From: Devosia sp. A16 | GTDB lineage: Bacteria > Pseudomonadota > Alphaproteobacteria > Rhizobiales > Devosiaceae | DNA length: 64,000 nt | Assembly (NCBI RefSeq): GCF_001402915.1 | Contig: NZ_CP012945.1 | Span: 3,945,501-4,009,500 of the forward strand | Reading direction: 5' to 3' | Part shown: positions 52,078-60,838 of the stretch, piece after piece | Layout: every line of letters begins with the position of its first letter | Position numbering within the stretch: the stretch's first letter is position 1 | The notes under the pieces: model-generated | What the model saw: only the letters and a program-made list of their open reading frames with translations | Told to the model about the DNA's origin: nothing | Database searches by the model: none | Position numbers and translations under genes: made by a program

Positions 52078-52824
52078 TCACGCCGGCATGCGGGGAACGC
52101 TGCCAAGCAGTTTTCGGGTATATTGATGTTGGGGGTCGGCAAGAATTTTGCGAGTGGCGCCGGCTTCGACGATCCGGCCTCGTTCAAGGATCACCATCTC
52201 GTCGCAAAGCGCCGCCACCACGCCCAGATCGTGCGACACGAACACCAGCGTCATCTCGGCCGCCAGCTGTTGCAGCAACTCGACGATGCGGATGCGGGTC
52301 GACAGGTCGAGCGCGCTCACCGCCTCGTCGGCCAGCAACAGCTTCGGCTTGGCGACAATGGCGCGCGCAATAGCAATGCGCTGCCGCTGTCCGCCTGAGA
52401 ACTCGTGCGGATAGCGCTCGAGAATACCAGGCTCCAGCCCCACCGAAACGAGAGCGGCCTCGACCAGCGCGCGCCGGTCGCCTGGGATGCGCAGCGAGCG
52501 CAACGGCTCCGACACGATGCCGAGGACGTTCTGGCGCGGATCGAGCGAGGAATAAGGGTCCTGAAACACCGCCTGCACCTGCCGACGATAGTCGCGCATG
52601 AACCTGGCATTGCCGGTCCCGAGCTTTGCGCCGTCGAACCGGATCTGTCCCGCGCTGGGCCTCGTCAGCCCCAGCAGCAGTCGGAGCAGGGTGGTCTTGC
52701 CCGAGCCGGATTCGCCCACCAGCCCGACGCTGGCGCCGGGTCGGATCGCCAGCGATATCCCATCGAGCACCAGACGATCGCGCGTGTAGCCGAAGCTGAC
52801 ATTGTCGACGCTGACGAGGCTCAT
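52078..52824 (-). CDS. Peptide-type ABC importer ATPase, DppF-like
   Basis: Protein of 248 residues with Walker A GESGSGKTTLLR, signature FSGGQRQRIAIARAI, Walker B LLLADEAVSALD and the H-loop VSHDLGVV. It ends at PQHQYTRKLLGSVPRMPA, so the usual C-terminal oligopeptide-binding extension of about 70 residues is absent. It pairs with the DppD-like ATPase and overlaps it by 4 bases. Confidence 0.92.
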   Translation of the reverse strand: MSLVSVDNVSFGYTRDRLVLDGISLAIRPGASVGLVGESGSGKTTLLRLLLGLTRPSAGQIRFDGAKLGTGNARFMRDYRRQVQAVFQDPYSSLDPRQNVLGIVSEPLRSLRIPGDRRALVEAALVSVGLEPGILERYPHEFSGGQRQRIAIARAIVAKPKLLLADEAVSALDLSTRIRIVELLQQLAAEMTLVFVSHDLGVVAALCDEMVILERGRIVEAGATRKILADPQHQYTRKLLGSVPRMPA

Positions 52825-53627
52825 GCGGTACCCTCCAGCGCGTCGTCGAACGCCTTGGCGGCCGCCACCAGCGCCCGCGTATAGTCGTTCTGCGGCGTGC
52901 CGAACACCTCGCGCACCGGCCCGGTCTCCACTGCCACGCCGCGCCGCATCACCACCACGCGCTCGACGATCTCCGCCACCACCGGCAGGTCGTGGCTGAT
53001 GAACAGCAGGGCCATACCGCGCTCGCGCACCAGGGCGTCGAGCAGCTTGAGGATTTCGGCCTGGGTGGTCACGTCGAGCGCCGTCGTTGGTTCGTCCGCG
53101 ATCAGCAACTGCGGCCGGCACGCCAGCGCCATGGCGATCGCCACCCGCTGCCGCTGCCCGCCCGAAATCTCGTGCGGATAGGAGCGGGCGATCCGCCCCG
53201 GCTGGGGCAGGGCGACCTGTTCGAGCAACGCCAGCACTTCGCGTCCGAGTGCTGCACCGTCGAGCGCGCGCCCGTCCCGGCGCGCGCGCCGCCGCAACGG
53301 CTCGGCCACCTGTTGCGCCACCCGCAGCAACGGGTCGAGTGCCGTCAGCGGTTCCTGGAACACGAAGGCCGCCACGGTGCCGCGCAACCCGTCCAGCGTC
53401 CGGTCGGAGGCGCCTATCACCTGTTGCCCGCTCAGCCTCACCGAGCCTGTCGCCTTGATGGCGCGGGGCAACAGCCCGGTCGCCGCCATTGCGGTCAGAG
53501 ATTTGCCCGAGCCGCTCTCGCCGATCAGTCCGAGCCGCTCGCCGGCGGCGATCGAGAAAGACAGCTCGGAAACCAGCGGCTTGCCATCGACGCTGAGGTT
53601 GAGCCTGTCGATCGAGAGCAGGCTCAT
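52821..53627 (-). CDS. Peptide-type ABC importer ATPase, DppD-like
   Basis: Protein of 268 residues with Walker [14 protein letters not shown] (the Ser-Leu after Lys is typical of DppD/OppD), signature [15 protein letters not shown], Walker [13 protein letters not shown] and ISHDLPVV. The C-terminus is short and lacks the Fe-S cluster cysteines found in long DppD proteins. The ATG at 53627 overlaps the stop of the permease gene, so it is translated with it. Confidence 0.92.
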   Translation of the reverse strand: MSLLSIDRLNLSVDGKPLVSELSFSIAAGERLGLIGESGSGKSLTAMAATGLLPRAIKATGSVRLSGQQVIGASDRTLDGLRGTVAAFVFQEPLTALDPLLRVAQQVAEPLRRRARRDGRALDGAALGREVLALLEQVALPQPGRIARSYPHEISGGQRQRVAIAMALACRPQLLIADEPTTALDVTTQAEILKLLDALVRERGMALLFISHDLPVVAEIVERVVVMRRGVAVETGPVREVFGTPQNDYTRALVAAAKAFDDALEGTA

Positions 53628-54469
53628 CGCGAAGTCCTCCGCGTCGGATCGCCGATATCGCGCAACCCATCGGCCAGCAGGTTGACGCCGATCACCAGCG
53701 ATACCAGCGCGATGCCCGGCGCAATCGCCCCGATCGGCGCGGTGTATACGGTCCCCTGTGCCTCCTGCAGCAGCCGTCCCCATGAGGCGTTCGGCGGTGG
53801 GGCGCCCAGCCCCAGATAGCTGAGCGACGCCTCGGCGATGACCGCCAGCCCGAACTGCAGGGCAAAGTTCACCGACAGGGTCGGCCAGATATTGGGCAGC
53901 ACATGCTGGAACACGATGCCGATCCATGACGTGCCCGAGGTCCGCGCCGCAGTGATGTAGTCCATCAGCAGCACCCGCTTGGCGAGGATGCGGGTCAGCC
54001 GTGCGACGATCGCCGAGAGCGCGATGCCGAGCGCCAGGATCGCCGTGCCGAGGCTCGCCGTGTCGCTTGCCGCCACCACCAGCATGGCGATCAGCAGGGT
54101 CGGGAAGGCGATAAGGATATCGAGCGTCGCCGCCAGCGCGTCATCCAGCAGCCGCGTCGCGAACGCCGCCAGCACCCCCAGCGTCACCCCGATCAGCCCG
54201 CCGATGGCCACGGCGCAGATCCCGACGATCAATGCGATGCGCGACCCGATCATGATCTGGGTGAAGAAATCCCGCCCGAGCCGGTCGGTCCCCGCCCAGT
54301 GCTCCCACGAAGGCGGCGCCAGCCGTCCGCCGGTCAGCGCCGTCGGATCATACGGCGTCCATACCAGGGTCAGCAGCGCCACGGCGACGTGGAGGCCGAC
54401 CAGCAGCAGTCCCAGCCACAGCGTCGCCGAACCGCGCGAACGGGGCGCACTTGCCGCGATCGCACTCAT
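53624..54469 (-). CDS. Peptide-type ABC importer permease, DppC-like
   Basis: Protein of 281 residues with about six helices. It starts SAIAASAPRSRGS before helix 1. PPSWEHWAGTDRLGRDFFTQIMIGSRIAL is the DppC hallmark, and EASLSYLGLGAPPPNASWG follows the EAA-loop region (ITAARTSGTSWIGIVFQHVLPN). It overlaps both neighbours by 4 bases. The ATG at 54469 is chosen because in-frame residues further upstream correspond to the dppB gene in another frame. Confidence 0.93.
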   Translation of the reverse strand: MSAIAASAPRSRGSATLWLGLLLVGLHVAVALLTLVWTPYDPTALTGGRLAPPSWEHWAGTDRLGRDFFTQIMIGSRIALIVGICAVAIGGLIGVTLGVLAAFATRLLDDALAATLDILIAFPTLLIAMLVVAASDTASLGTAILALGIALSAIVARLTRILAKRVLLMDYITAARTSGTSWIGIVFQHVLPNIWPTLSVNFALQFGLAVIAEASLSYLGLGAPPPNASWGRLLQEAQGTVYTAPIGAIAPGIALVSLVIGVNLLADGLRDIGDPTRRTSR

Positions 54470-55389
54470 GGCGCCCCCACACGTCCGCGCAACCGCGGAT
54501 CGATGAAGCGCTGCAACAGGTCGGCGGCAAAGCCGATCAGCAGCACCAGCAGCGTCGAAATGAACAGCACGCCCTGCACGTTGGGATAATCGCGCTGCTG
54601 GATGGCGAGCAGCAGCATCGAGCCGAGGCCCGGCAGTGCGAAGACCTTTTCGACCACCACGGCGCCGAGGAATGTCGTCGCGAGCTCGATGCCGAGGATC
54701 GAGATCACCGGTACCGCGCCGTTGCGGACGCCGTGCCGCAGCAGCGCCTCGGTAAACCCCGAGCCCAGCGCACGCGCCGTACGGATATAGTCGCTGCCGA
54801 TCACGTCCTGCGTCGCCGACCGGACATAACGAAGCAGCGAGGCGGCGATCACCAGCGCCACCGTCAGCACCGGCAGGGCCAACGCCACTGCGGCTTCGCC
54901 AAAACTTGCCCAGCCCTTCAGCGGAAAGCCGCCCGACGGGAACAGCCTGAGATTGATGGCGAAGATCGTGACGATCAGGATGCCCAGCCAGAACACCGGA
55001 ATGGCGATCCCCAGCTGGCTGACGATCGAGATTGCGGCGCCGTACCAGCGGTCCGCCTTCACCGCCGCGATGATCCCGAGCGGCAGGGCGATGGCGATCG
55101 CCAGGAGGAACCCCAGAATGGTCAGCGGCACCGTCACGCTCAGCCGGTTGCCGATCTCGCCCAAAACGCTCGCCTTGCTGACGAAGGAAGTGCCGAGGTC
55201 GAAGCGCGCCAGGTTGCCGACGAAATTGACGAACTGCGTCATCAGCGGCTGGTCGGAGCCGACCTGCGTCCGCGCCGCGGCGATCTGAGCTTCGGTGGCG
55301 CCGACGCCGAGCAGTGCATTGGCCGGATCGCCCGGCAGCAGCCTCAGCAGCACGAACAGCACCACTGCCGCGATCAGCAGCGACAGCAC
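54466..55389 (-). CDS. Peptide-type ABC importer permease, DppB-like
   Basis: Protein of at least 307 residues. LFVLLRLLPGDPANALLG, NRLSVTVPLTILGFLLAIAIALPLGIIAAV and the EAA loop YIRTARALGSGFTEALLRHGVRNG identify DppB. Taken from GTG at 55389 it lacks the expected LLRRF helix start. That sequence (ILTYLLRRFAIL) is present in frame just upstream, back to a stop, but can begin only with ATT at 55425, which has AAGG 9 bases before it. The protein is thus probably 319 residues. Confidence 0.9.
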   Translation of the reverse strand: MLSLLIAAVVLFVLLRLLPGDPANALLGVGATEAQIAAARTQVGSDQPLMTQFVNFVGNLARFDLGTSFVSKASVLGEIGNRLSVTVPLTILGFLLAIAIALPLGIIAAVKADRWYGAAISIVSQLGIAIPVFWLGILIVTIFAINLRLFPSGGFPLKGWASFGEAAVALALPVLTVALVIAASLLRYVRSATQDVIGSDYIRTARALGSGFTEALLRHGVRNGAVPVISILGIELATTFLGAVVVEKVFALPGLGSMLLLAIQQRDYPNVQGVLFISTLLVLLIGFAADLLQRFIDPRLRGRVGAP

Positions 55390-55474
55390 CAGGATGGCAA
55401 AGCGCCGGAGGAGATAGGTGAGAATGGAGCGTGGCCTTCAGTCTTGTGGTTTGCCTACCATACCGTGCCCCACT

Positions 55475-55563
55475 CACCGGGTCATTCCCGCGTAAGCGGG
55501 AAACGCCGTTGCGATGCACAGCAGAAAACAGCGATCCCCGCTTGCGCGGGGATGACACCGGGG
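55475..55563. repeat. Paired REP-like inverted repeat, copy 4
   Basis: CACCGGGTCATTCCCGCG at the left and CGCGGGGATGACACCGGGG at the right, in the orientation of copy 3. It sits between the binding-protein gene and the permease genes of the importer operon, where it may lower downstream expression relative to the abundant binding protein. Confidence 0.8.
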
Positions 55564-55600
55564 TTGATGGAGGGGCGGCGACAGGCGCCGCCCCGTTCGC

Positions 55601-57097
55601 TTACTTCGCCTTCTGGATTCCGTAGGCGAAGAACTGCGAGTTGAGCCCGTTCACCGGATAGCCGCTCACATTGGCCGCCGACACCACGATCTGTGGGTAG
55701 AGGTAGAGCCAGTTGCTGGCCGCATCCTCGGCGATCAGCTTGTTGGCTTCGGTCAACTTGGCGGTCTGCTCGTCGATCGTTGCGGCCGCCTCGGAATCGG
55801 CGATCAGCTTCACCACCTCCGGGTTGTTGTAGCCCCAGTAGAAGTCGGGGTTGCCGTAGAACACGATGTCGCGGTGGTTGACGTGTTCCTGCAGCGTCGC
55901 CTGGAAGTTCTTCTCCTGGTAGATCTTGGTGTACCACTCGTTGGCGGTGATGATGTTGATGTTCACCTTCACGCCGACCTTGGCATATTCCGCCTGCAGG
56001 AACTGCGCGACGATCGGGTGCGGGTCGTAGTCGGGGGTATCGAGCGTGAACTCGAAGCCATCGGGGTACCCGGCCTCCGCGAGCAGCGCCTTGGCGCTCT
56101 CGACGTCATAGGGGTCGACCCCGGTGAGGTCGACATACCAGGGGTCGGTCGGCGGCACGAACGAGCCGATCAGCGTGCCGTAATCGCCCCAGATCGAGTT
56201 GAGCAGTTTCGCCTTGTCGGTGGCGCGCGCCAGCGCCTTGCGCACCTTGACGTTATCGAAGGGCGCGACGCGGTCGTTATAGGCGAGGATTTCCTTGGTG
56301 GTCGACGCGCCCTCGGTCACCTTGTAGGCGGGATTGCCGCTGAACTGCGCCAGGGAATCCGGGCTCTGCACCGAGGTGATCACGTCCACCGCGTTGGTGA
56401 GCAGCGCGTTGTTCAGCGCTGTTGCGTCGGTGAAGTAGGTGTAGATGACTTCGCCGTTGGTCGGCGCGGTGCCCCAGTATTTGTCGTTGCGGTTGAGCGC
56501 CAGGGCCGAACCGCGGCGCCATTCACCCAATGTGTAGGGACCGGTGCCGTCTTCGGTAGCGGTGATGTCGGTCGCCTTGTCGTTGACGATCCAGACATAG
56601 CTCAAATTGTAGGGCAGGGAGATCGAACGGGCCGACAGCGTGATCACCACGGTGTGGTCGTCCGGCGTCTCGATGCCGGTAATGGTCGAGAGGCTCTTCT
56701 TGCGCGAGCTCTTGGACGCTTCGGCGGTGACGCGCTCGATCGAGTATTTCACGTCGGCCGCGGTCAGCGGATCGCCGGAATGGAAGGTGACGCCGGACTT
56801 CAGCTTGAACGTATAGGTGAGCCCGTCTTCGCTGGTCGTGTAGCTGTCGACCAGCTTCGGCTCCACGGTACCTGCATCGGTCAGCTGGAACAGCGCTTCG
56901 TAGACATTGCCGTTGAACGCTTCATTGATGCCCTGACCGGCCCCGGCGGTGTTGTCGAGGTTCTGCGGTTCATACAGCGAGCCGATGCGGATCGTCGCGT
57001 TGGCATCGTAGTCCTGCGCCATGGCAAGCGGCGCCACGGCAACGCTGCCCAGCAGCGCGGCGGCGACCAGCGCACGGCGGATGGAAATCTGGTTCAT
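55601..57097 (-). CDS. Peptide-type ABC importer substrate-binding protein (SBP family 5)
   Basis: Protein of 498 residues. The signal peptide (MNQISIRRALVAAALLGSVAVAPLAMA) precedes a family 5 binding fold: IRIGSLYEPQNLDN, GLTYTFKLKSGVTFHSGDPLTAADVKYSIERV and PYTLGEWRRGSALALNRNDKYWG. It captures a peptide, opine or similar solute in the periplasm. AGGAG precedes the ATG at 57097. First gene of the operon with dppB, dppC, dppD, dppF and DUF1684. Confidence 0.95.
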   Translation of the reverse strand: MNQISIRRALVAAALLGSVAVAPLAMAQDYDANATIRIGSLYEPQNLDNTAGAGQGINEAFNGNVYEALFQLTDAGTVEPKLVDSYTTSEDGLTYTFKLKSGVTFHSGDPLTAADVKYSIERVTAEASKSSRKKSLSTITGIETPDDHTVVITLSARSISLPYNLSYVWIVNDKATDITATEDGTGPYTLGEWRRGSALALNRNDKYWGTAPTNGEVIYTYFTDATALNNALLTNAVDVITSVQSPDSLAQFSGNPAYKVTEGASTTKEILAYNDRVAPFDNVKVRKALARATDKAKLLNSIWGDYGTLIGSFVPPTDPWYVDLTGVDPYDVESAKALLAEAGYPDGFEFTLDTPDYDPHPIVAQFLQAEYAKVGVKVNINIITANEWYTKIYQEKNFQATLQEHVNHRDIVFYGNPDFYWGYNNPEVVKLIADSEAAATIDEQTAKLTEANKLIAEDAASNWLYLYPQIVVSAANVSGYPVNGLNSQFFAYGIQKAK

Positions 57098-57432
57098 TCG
57101 GAGAACTCCTGGTTTCGGCGTGGACCGCCGCATGAAAACGGTCTCACATTGCGGCACTAGATAGCCTGTCCGGCCGGAAAACCCCATGCTTTTGCCGGTT
57201 GAATTCAACTGTCGTCGCTGCACGCGGCGAAACACTCTTCGGCTGTGGCAAGGGAAGGGAAAATCTGGTTCCTGAACCGCTGCCGGTGTCTCATGGCGCC
57301 CGTCGGACGGCGGGGCGAGGACGCGAGCCTCCGGGCGATAACCTTACCGGCCAATATAGTGACACCCACCGCGCCTCCATCGTGCGGAGCATGCTAAGAA
57401 CTCGGCGCGGCGCCATCTTGGGTATTTGAAAC
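57098..57432. other. Intergenic region between divergent importer operon and secreted protein gene
   Basis: This 335-base stretch contains the promoters of both genes. GTTGAATTCAAC at 57198-57209 is a perfect 12-bp palindrome about 100 bases before the binding-protein start and could be an operator. No gene seen. Confidence 0.45.
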
Positions 57433-58032
57433 ATGCGATTGTACGTCGTTGCCGCGTTCCTGGCACTGCTCGGCACCTCCGTGCCGTCCGTTCCTCTGCT
57501 TGCAGCCGATGTCCCGGCGCGGGTGGCCGCAGCTAGTCCCGACATCGCCGAGCAGGCGGCGAGGCACTACGTGTCGCAGCGCGCGATACTGTTCATGATC
57601 CGCTCGACCTACGGTGTGGTGCCGCCGGTCGATGTGCAGGCAATGATTGGCGACGACGTGCGCGCGGTGGCAGCGGCCGGTCCGACGGAAAAGGACCTGG
57701 TGCAGCTGCGGCGCGACCTCGTTGCGGAGGGCAGCTACTTCCTGATCTCCCTCCGCTACCTCGCCGAAAGCGGCGGCGCCAACTGGCCCGACGACCGGGC
57801 TGAAGCCATGTACGTCAACGACGCCAAAGTCACGGTCGATGCGTTGCTCGATCGCCTGTTCGTCGCTGTCGAAGCCGGCGACGATGTTCTGCCCATCATG
57901 CAGCAGGCCGACGAGCTCTACGCGCTGACCGAGGGCGTCAAGAGCATCACCAGCGAACTCGACCACTTCGCCGACCGGGACAAACTGGTAGACGACGCGT
58001 TCGCCCAGGTCGGGCCCCGCACCGATCTCTGA
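57433..58032 (+). CDS. Secreted helical protein, unknown function
   Basis: Protein of 199 residues. The signal peptide (MRLYVVAAFLALLGTSVPSVPLLAAD) is followed by an almost entirely helical mature part with no cysteine, containing YVSQRAILFMIRSTYGVVPP and LVQLRRDLVAEGSYFLISLRYLAE. Periplasmic. Charge is mildly acidic. It precedes the cysteine peptidase gene by 160 bases and may be unrelated. Family not recognised. Confidence 0.7.
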   Translation: MRLYVVAAFLALLGTSVPSVPLLAADVPARVAAASPDIAEQAARHYVSQRAILFMIRSTYGVVPPVDVQAMIGDDVRAVAAAGPTEKDLVQLRRDLVAEGSYFLISLRYLAESGGANWPDDRAEAMYVNDAKVTVDALLDRLFVAVEAGDDVLPIMQQADELYALTEGVKSITSELDHFADRDKLVDDAFAQVGPRTDL

Positions 58033-58192
58033 TCCGCTGTCGGCGCCGCAGCCGGCGGGTCAGGCAGATTGGCACATGGCTACCGACCACCAAACCACGC
58101 CGCGGCAATTTGCATAAAATGCGATAGATCGGCGCAAACGCGGCGAAATCCGGGCCTGTCAGTATCCCCTCATACCCAGGAGGGAATGGCAG

Positions 58193-58714
58193 ATGAAATC
58201 GGGATTGATCGTTGCAGTGGCGGCCGTGTTTGCGATGCTGGCCGGAATGGTGGAAGTGCAGGCGGCGGGTGCGCAGTCGCCGCTCGGCTTCAAGATCTTC
58301 TGCCTCAAGTACCCCAACGAGTGCAAAGCCGCGGGCAAGTCGTCGCTATCGATGACCGACGCCACCATGCAGACGCTGAAGCGCGTCAACCTCTCGGTGA
58401 ACAACGCCATTCGGCCCAAGAACGATAGCCGCGGCAAGGATGTCTGGACGCTGAATGCCAGCACCGGCGACTGCGAGGACTATGTGATCACCAAGCGCTC
58501 GCGCCTGATCAAGATGGGATTGCCGGCCGGCGCTCTCCGCATCGCCTACGCCAAGACCAGGGCCGGCGAGGGGCATGCCGTGCTGATCGTCAAGACGAGC
58601 CAGGGCGACTACGTGCTCGATAACCGTACCAACGCCATCAAGCTGAAGGCCCAGGCGGGGCTGAGGTTCATCTCGATATCCGGCGCCAACCCGAAATCGT
58701 GGACGGGAGCCTGA
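58193..58714 (+). CDS. Transglutaminase-like cysteine peptidase (BTLCP)
   Basis: Protein of 173 residues. A signal peptide ends near residue 25 (VEVQAAG). The catalytic triad is visible: Cys in TGDCEDYVITKRSRLI, His in RAGEGHAVLIVKTSQGD and Asp in YVLDNRTNAI. The family (bacterial transglutaminase-like cysteine proteinases) includes LapG, but those act with LapD and large adhesins, none of which is here. Terminated by a strong bidirectional hairpin. Confidence 0.9.
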   Translation: MKSGLIVAVAAVFAMLAGMVEVQAAGAQSPLGFKIFCLKYPNECKAAGKSSLSMTDATMQTLKRVNLSVNNAIRPKNDSRGKDVWTLNASTGDCEDYVITKRSRLIKMGLPAGALRIAYAKTRAGEGHAVLIVKTSQGDYVLDNRTNAIKLKAQAGLRFISISGANPKSWTGA

Positions 58715-58741
58715 TCGGTCAGCTGCCGCACGCCTGATAAA

Positions 58742-58770
58742 GAAAAAGGGCCCTTGCGGGCCCTTTTGTT
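58742..58770. terminator. Bidirectional terminator hairpin
   Basis: AAAAAGGGCCC-TTGC-GGGCCCTTTTG forms a 6-bp GC stem (58748-58753 / 58758-58763), flanked by A and T runs. It lies between the convergent cysteine peptidase and minus-strand secreted protein genes. Confidence 0.88.
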
Positions 58771-58790
58771 GTTGTGAGCGGCTGCAACGG

Positions 58791-59237
58791 TCAGTTGCTG
58801 CTAGCCACCACCGGCTCGGGAGTAATCGCCGCCGTAGTGGAAAAGTCGCAGCTCTGAATCTGCTGGACGATCTGGACGTACTCGACCTTCACGGTCCCAT
58901 CCAGCACCTTGCCCGCTGCCGTTTCGATCGCCTGGGGCAACTCGGTTTCGGCGATCTTGCATTGCTGATCGTCGCGGTAGAGCTCGAGCAGCTTCAGCAC
59001 CAGATCGGCGATCTGCGGGTCAGCCTCGTTCGAAGCCGCGCCGATCGCGGTGAGGAAATCCGCCACCGCCGTGATACACTGGGTGTCCCGGCTATGGTCA
59101 TCTTCGTACTGGAGATTGATGACGTCCGTACAGGTCGTCATCACCCCGTCGACAGTGTTCTGCGCGAAGGCCGGAAGTGGCACGGCCACCGGCAGAGAGA
59201 GAACCAGCGCCGCCGCAGCTGTCAGGAGCTTTTTCAT
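58791..59237 (-). CDS. Small secreted protein, unknown function
   Basis: Protein of 148 residues. The signal peptide (MKKLLTAAAALVLSLPVAVPLPAFA) is followed by a helical mature part with four cysteines: TTCTDVI, TQCITAV, QQCKIAE and QSCDFS. It is periplasmic and probably disulfide-bonded. The upstream region on this strand has a near-match to the CtrA box (TTAA-N7-TTTA at 59259-59273). Family not recognised. Confidence 0.7.
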   Translation of the reverse strand: MKKLLTAAAALVLSLPVAVPLPAFAQNTVDGVMTTCTDVINLQYEDDHSRDTQCITAVADFLTAIGAASNEADPQIADLVLKLLELYRDDQQCKIAETELPQAIETAAGKVLDGTVKVEYVQIVQQIQSCDFSTTAAITPEPVVASSN

Positions 59238-59788
59238 GCGCTTTCCTTACGCGGTACATTAATATCCTGTTTACCTAAGCCCTGAGGCCCGGCTGAGTCA
59301 ACAAATCTGCATGCGGTCGGCGATCAACTTCGAGTTGAGGTTAATTGCCGGGCGTCGCGGCCCTGTCGAACCGCCCGCGGGCAGAGGGCCAAGAGCCCGA
59401 CCGGAAGACGTTCCGCGTCGCTCGGAAGCAAGTCTGCCCCCTCTACAAGTAAAGCGAATCGCCACAGGCGGTCCTGTCTGGGCCTGACGTCGCTGGATCT
59501 GGCCGGTGCGCCGCGCAACAGTTGTGGCGCTGCGCGCGTTGCAGGCTGTCTAGCGCCCCACTGTCGGCGGTCACCGCCGAGTAGCTGTCGCGTCTCGGGC
59601 AGGGCAGCGGCGAGTGACAGCCAGGCGCGGTGCCGGCGTGTGGTATTTTGGCCAACCTCTCAGTTGTGATTGACTGCACTCTTGCGTCCACGGTTAACAA
59701 TCCGTTAAATTGTATCGGGTTGCGGAGCCTTAAGTACTGTGGAGTGCGGACGGTTCTTTTGACGTCCGATGCGTGAGGTGGCCGCCCT
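59238..59788. other. Intergenic region before the exopolysaccharide cluster
   Basis: This 551-base stretch has short open frames with no supporting ribosome-binding site or motif. It contains a near-CtrA site at 59259-59273, the perfect CtrA site at 59694-59708, and AT-rich sequence near 59690-59720 that probably holds the promoter of the sugar transferase gene. Confidence 0.5.
59694..59708 (+). promoter_or_regulatory. CtrA-binding site (TTAA-N7-TTAA)
   Basis: TTAA-CAATCCG-TTAA matches the full CtrA consensus of alphaproteobacteria and lies 80 bases before the ATG of the sugar transferase gene. CtrA is the cell-cycle master regulator, so it may time expression of the polysaccharide cluster. 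Confidence 0.5.
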
Positions 59789-60565
59789 ATGGCTGAAATA
59801 TCGTTTGGCACAAATTCTGGGCTCCAAGTGGTGCGGGGCTCAGCCAGGCGGATTGACTTCGATGACTCGGCGGAGTTGGCGGAGATCACCGATCATCACG
59901 GTCTGCCGCTGCTGTGGCGGGATGGAACCCCGGTGCTGCCGGAGCGGACGTTCTCCCGAGACCTGAATGGCGTGCTGAAGCGAGCAGTCGACATCGTCGC
60001 TTCGGGCTCGGCAATACTGACCTTGTTGCCGATGTTGCTGATGATTGCCTTGGCGATCAAGCTGACGAGCCCTGGCCCGGTGCTGTTCCGGCAGCAGCGC
60101 TCCGGCCGCGGCGGATCGACGTTCCAGCTGTTCAAGTTCAGGACCATGCGGCAGGACGCATGCGATCAGTCGGGCGTCGCGCAGACCCGTCTCGACGACG
60201 ATCGTGTCACCCCGATCGGGCGCTGGTTGCGCCGATCGAGCCTCGACGAACTCCCGCAGCTGTTCAACATCCTGTTCGGCAGCATGTCGCTGGTTGGACC
60301 GCGCCCGCACGTTGCGGGACAATTGGCTGCCGGCAAACCCTATCAGCAACTGGTGCCGTATTATGAGCTGCGGCGCAGTGTTCGGCCCGGCCTCACGGGC
60401 TGGGCGCAGGCGAACGGTCTTCGCGGTTCGACCGACGATATCGACAGGGCGCGCGCGCGCATCGAACATGACATGGCCTATATTCAGAACGCGTCCGTGC
60501 TGCTGGACCTGCGCATCATCCTGCTGACAGCGCGGGACGAGTTCATCTCGGGCAGCGGCAACTAG
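59789..60565 (+). CDS. Exopolysaccharide priming sugar transferase
   Basis: Protein of 258 residues. One transmembrane helix (about residues 68-92) is followed by the bacterial sugar transferase domain: FRQQRSGRGGSTFQLFKFRTMR, RWLRRSSLDELPQLFNIL and SMSLVGPRPH, then RRSVRPGLTGWAQ. It transfers the first sugar phosphate to undecaprenyl phosphate. It opens the cluster here and carries a CtrA box upstream. It lacks the four extra helices of WbaP-type enzymes and so resembles the small PglC/ExoY type. Confidence 0.93.
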   Translation: MAEISFGTNSGLQVVRGSARRIDFDDSAELAEITDHHGLPLLWRDGTPVLPERTFSRDLNGVLKRAVDIVASGSAILTLLPMLLMIALAIKLTSPGPVLFRQQRSGRGGSTFQLFKFRTMRQDACDQSGVAQTRLDDDRVTPIGRWLRRSSLDELPQLFNILFGSMSLVGPRPHVAGQLAAGKPYQQLVPYYELRRSVRPGLTGWAQANGLRGSTDDIDRARARIEHDMAYIQNASVLLDLRIILLTARDEFISGSGN

Positions 60566-60838
60566 CTGAGCCAGAGCCGCTCCAGCAATAAGCAAGAGCG
60601 CTGCTCGTCCGGCGGGCAGAGCCCAGCGACCTATGCCAGGCACCTGTCCACAATGTATCGCCCATGTGCTCGGCGGCTGATCGGGCGGTCCTGTGGTCCC
60701 GTCCTTAACCGTCAGCCACGATAAACAGCTCGACGCCGTTCATTATCTGGGCCAGAACGCTATGATACGTGGAACAGCTTGTGCGTCGCTGCAAGTATCC
60801 TGCGAACACGGATCAAGGTCGGTCTGGGGAGGTATCGG

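Noticed and set aside
52078-55558. Apparent fusions of the importer genes in single long frames
   Set aside because: The upstream portions of the long frames are the neighbouring gene read out of frame. The true starts are the ATGA overlaps at 52824, 53627 and 54469.
58193-58714. LapG-type adhesin-releasing protease system
   Set aside because: The catalytic triad fits BTLCP, but no LapD-like receptor, adhesin or type I exporter is nearby, so the biofilm role is not supported.
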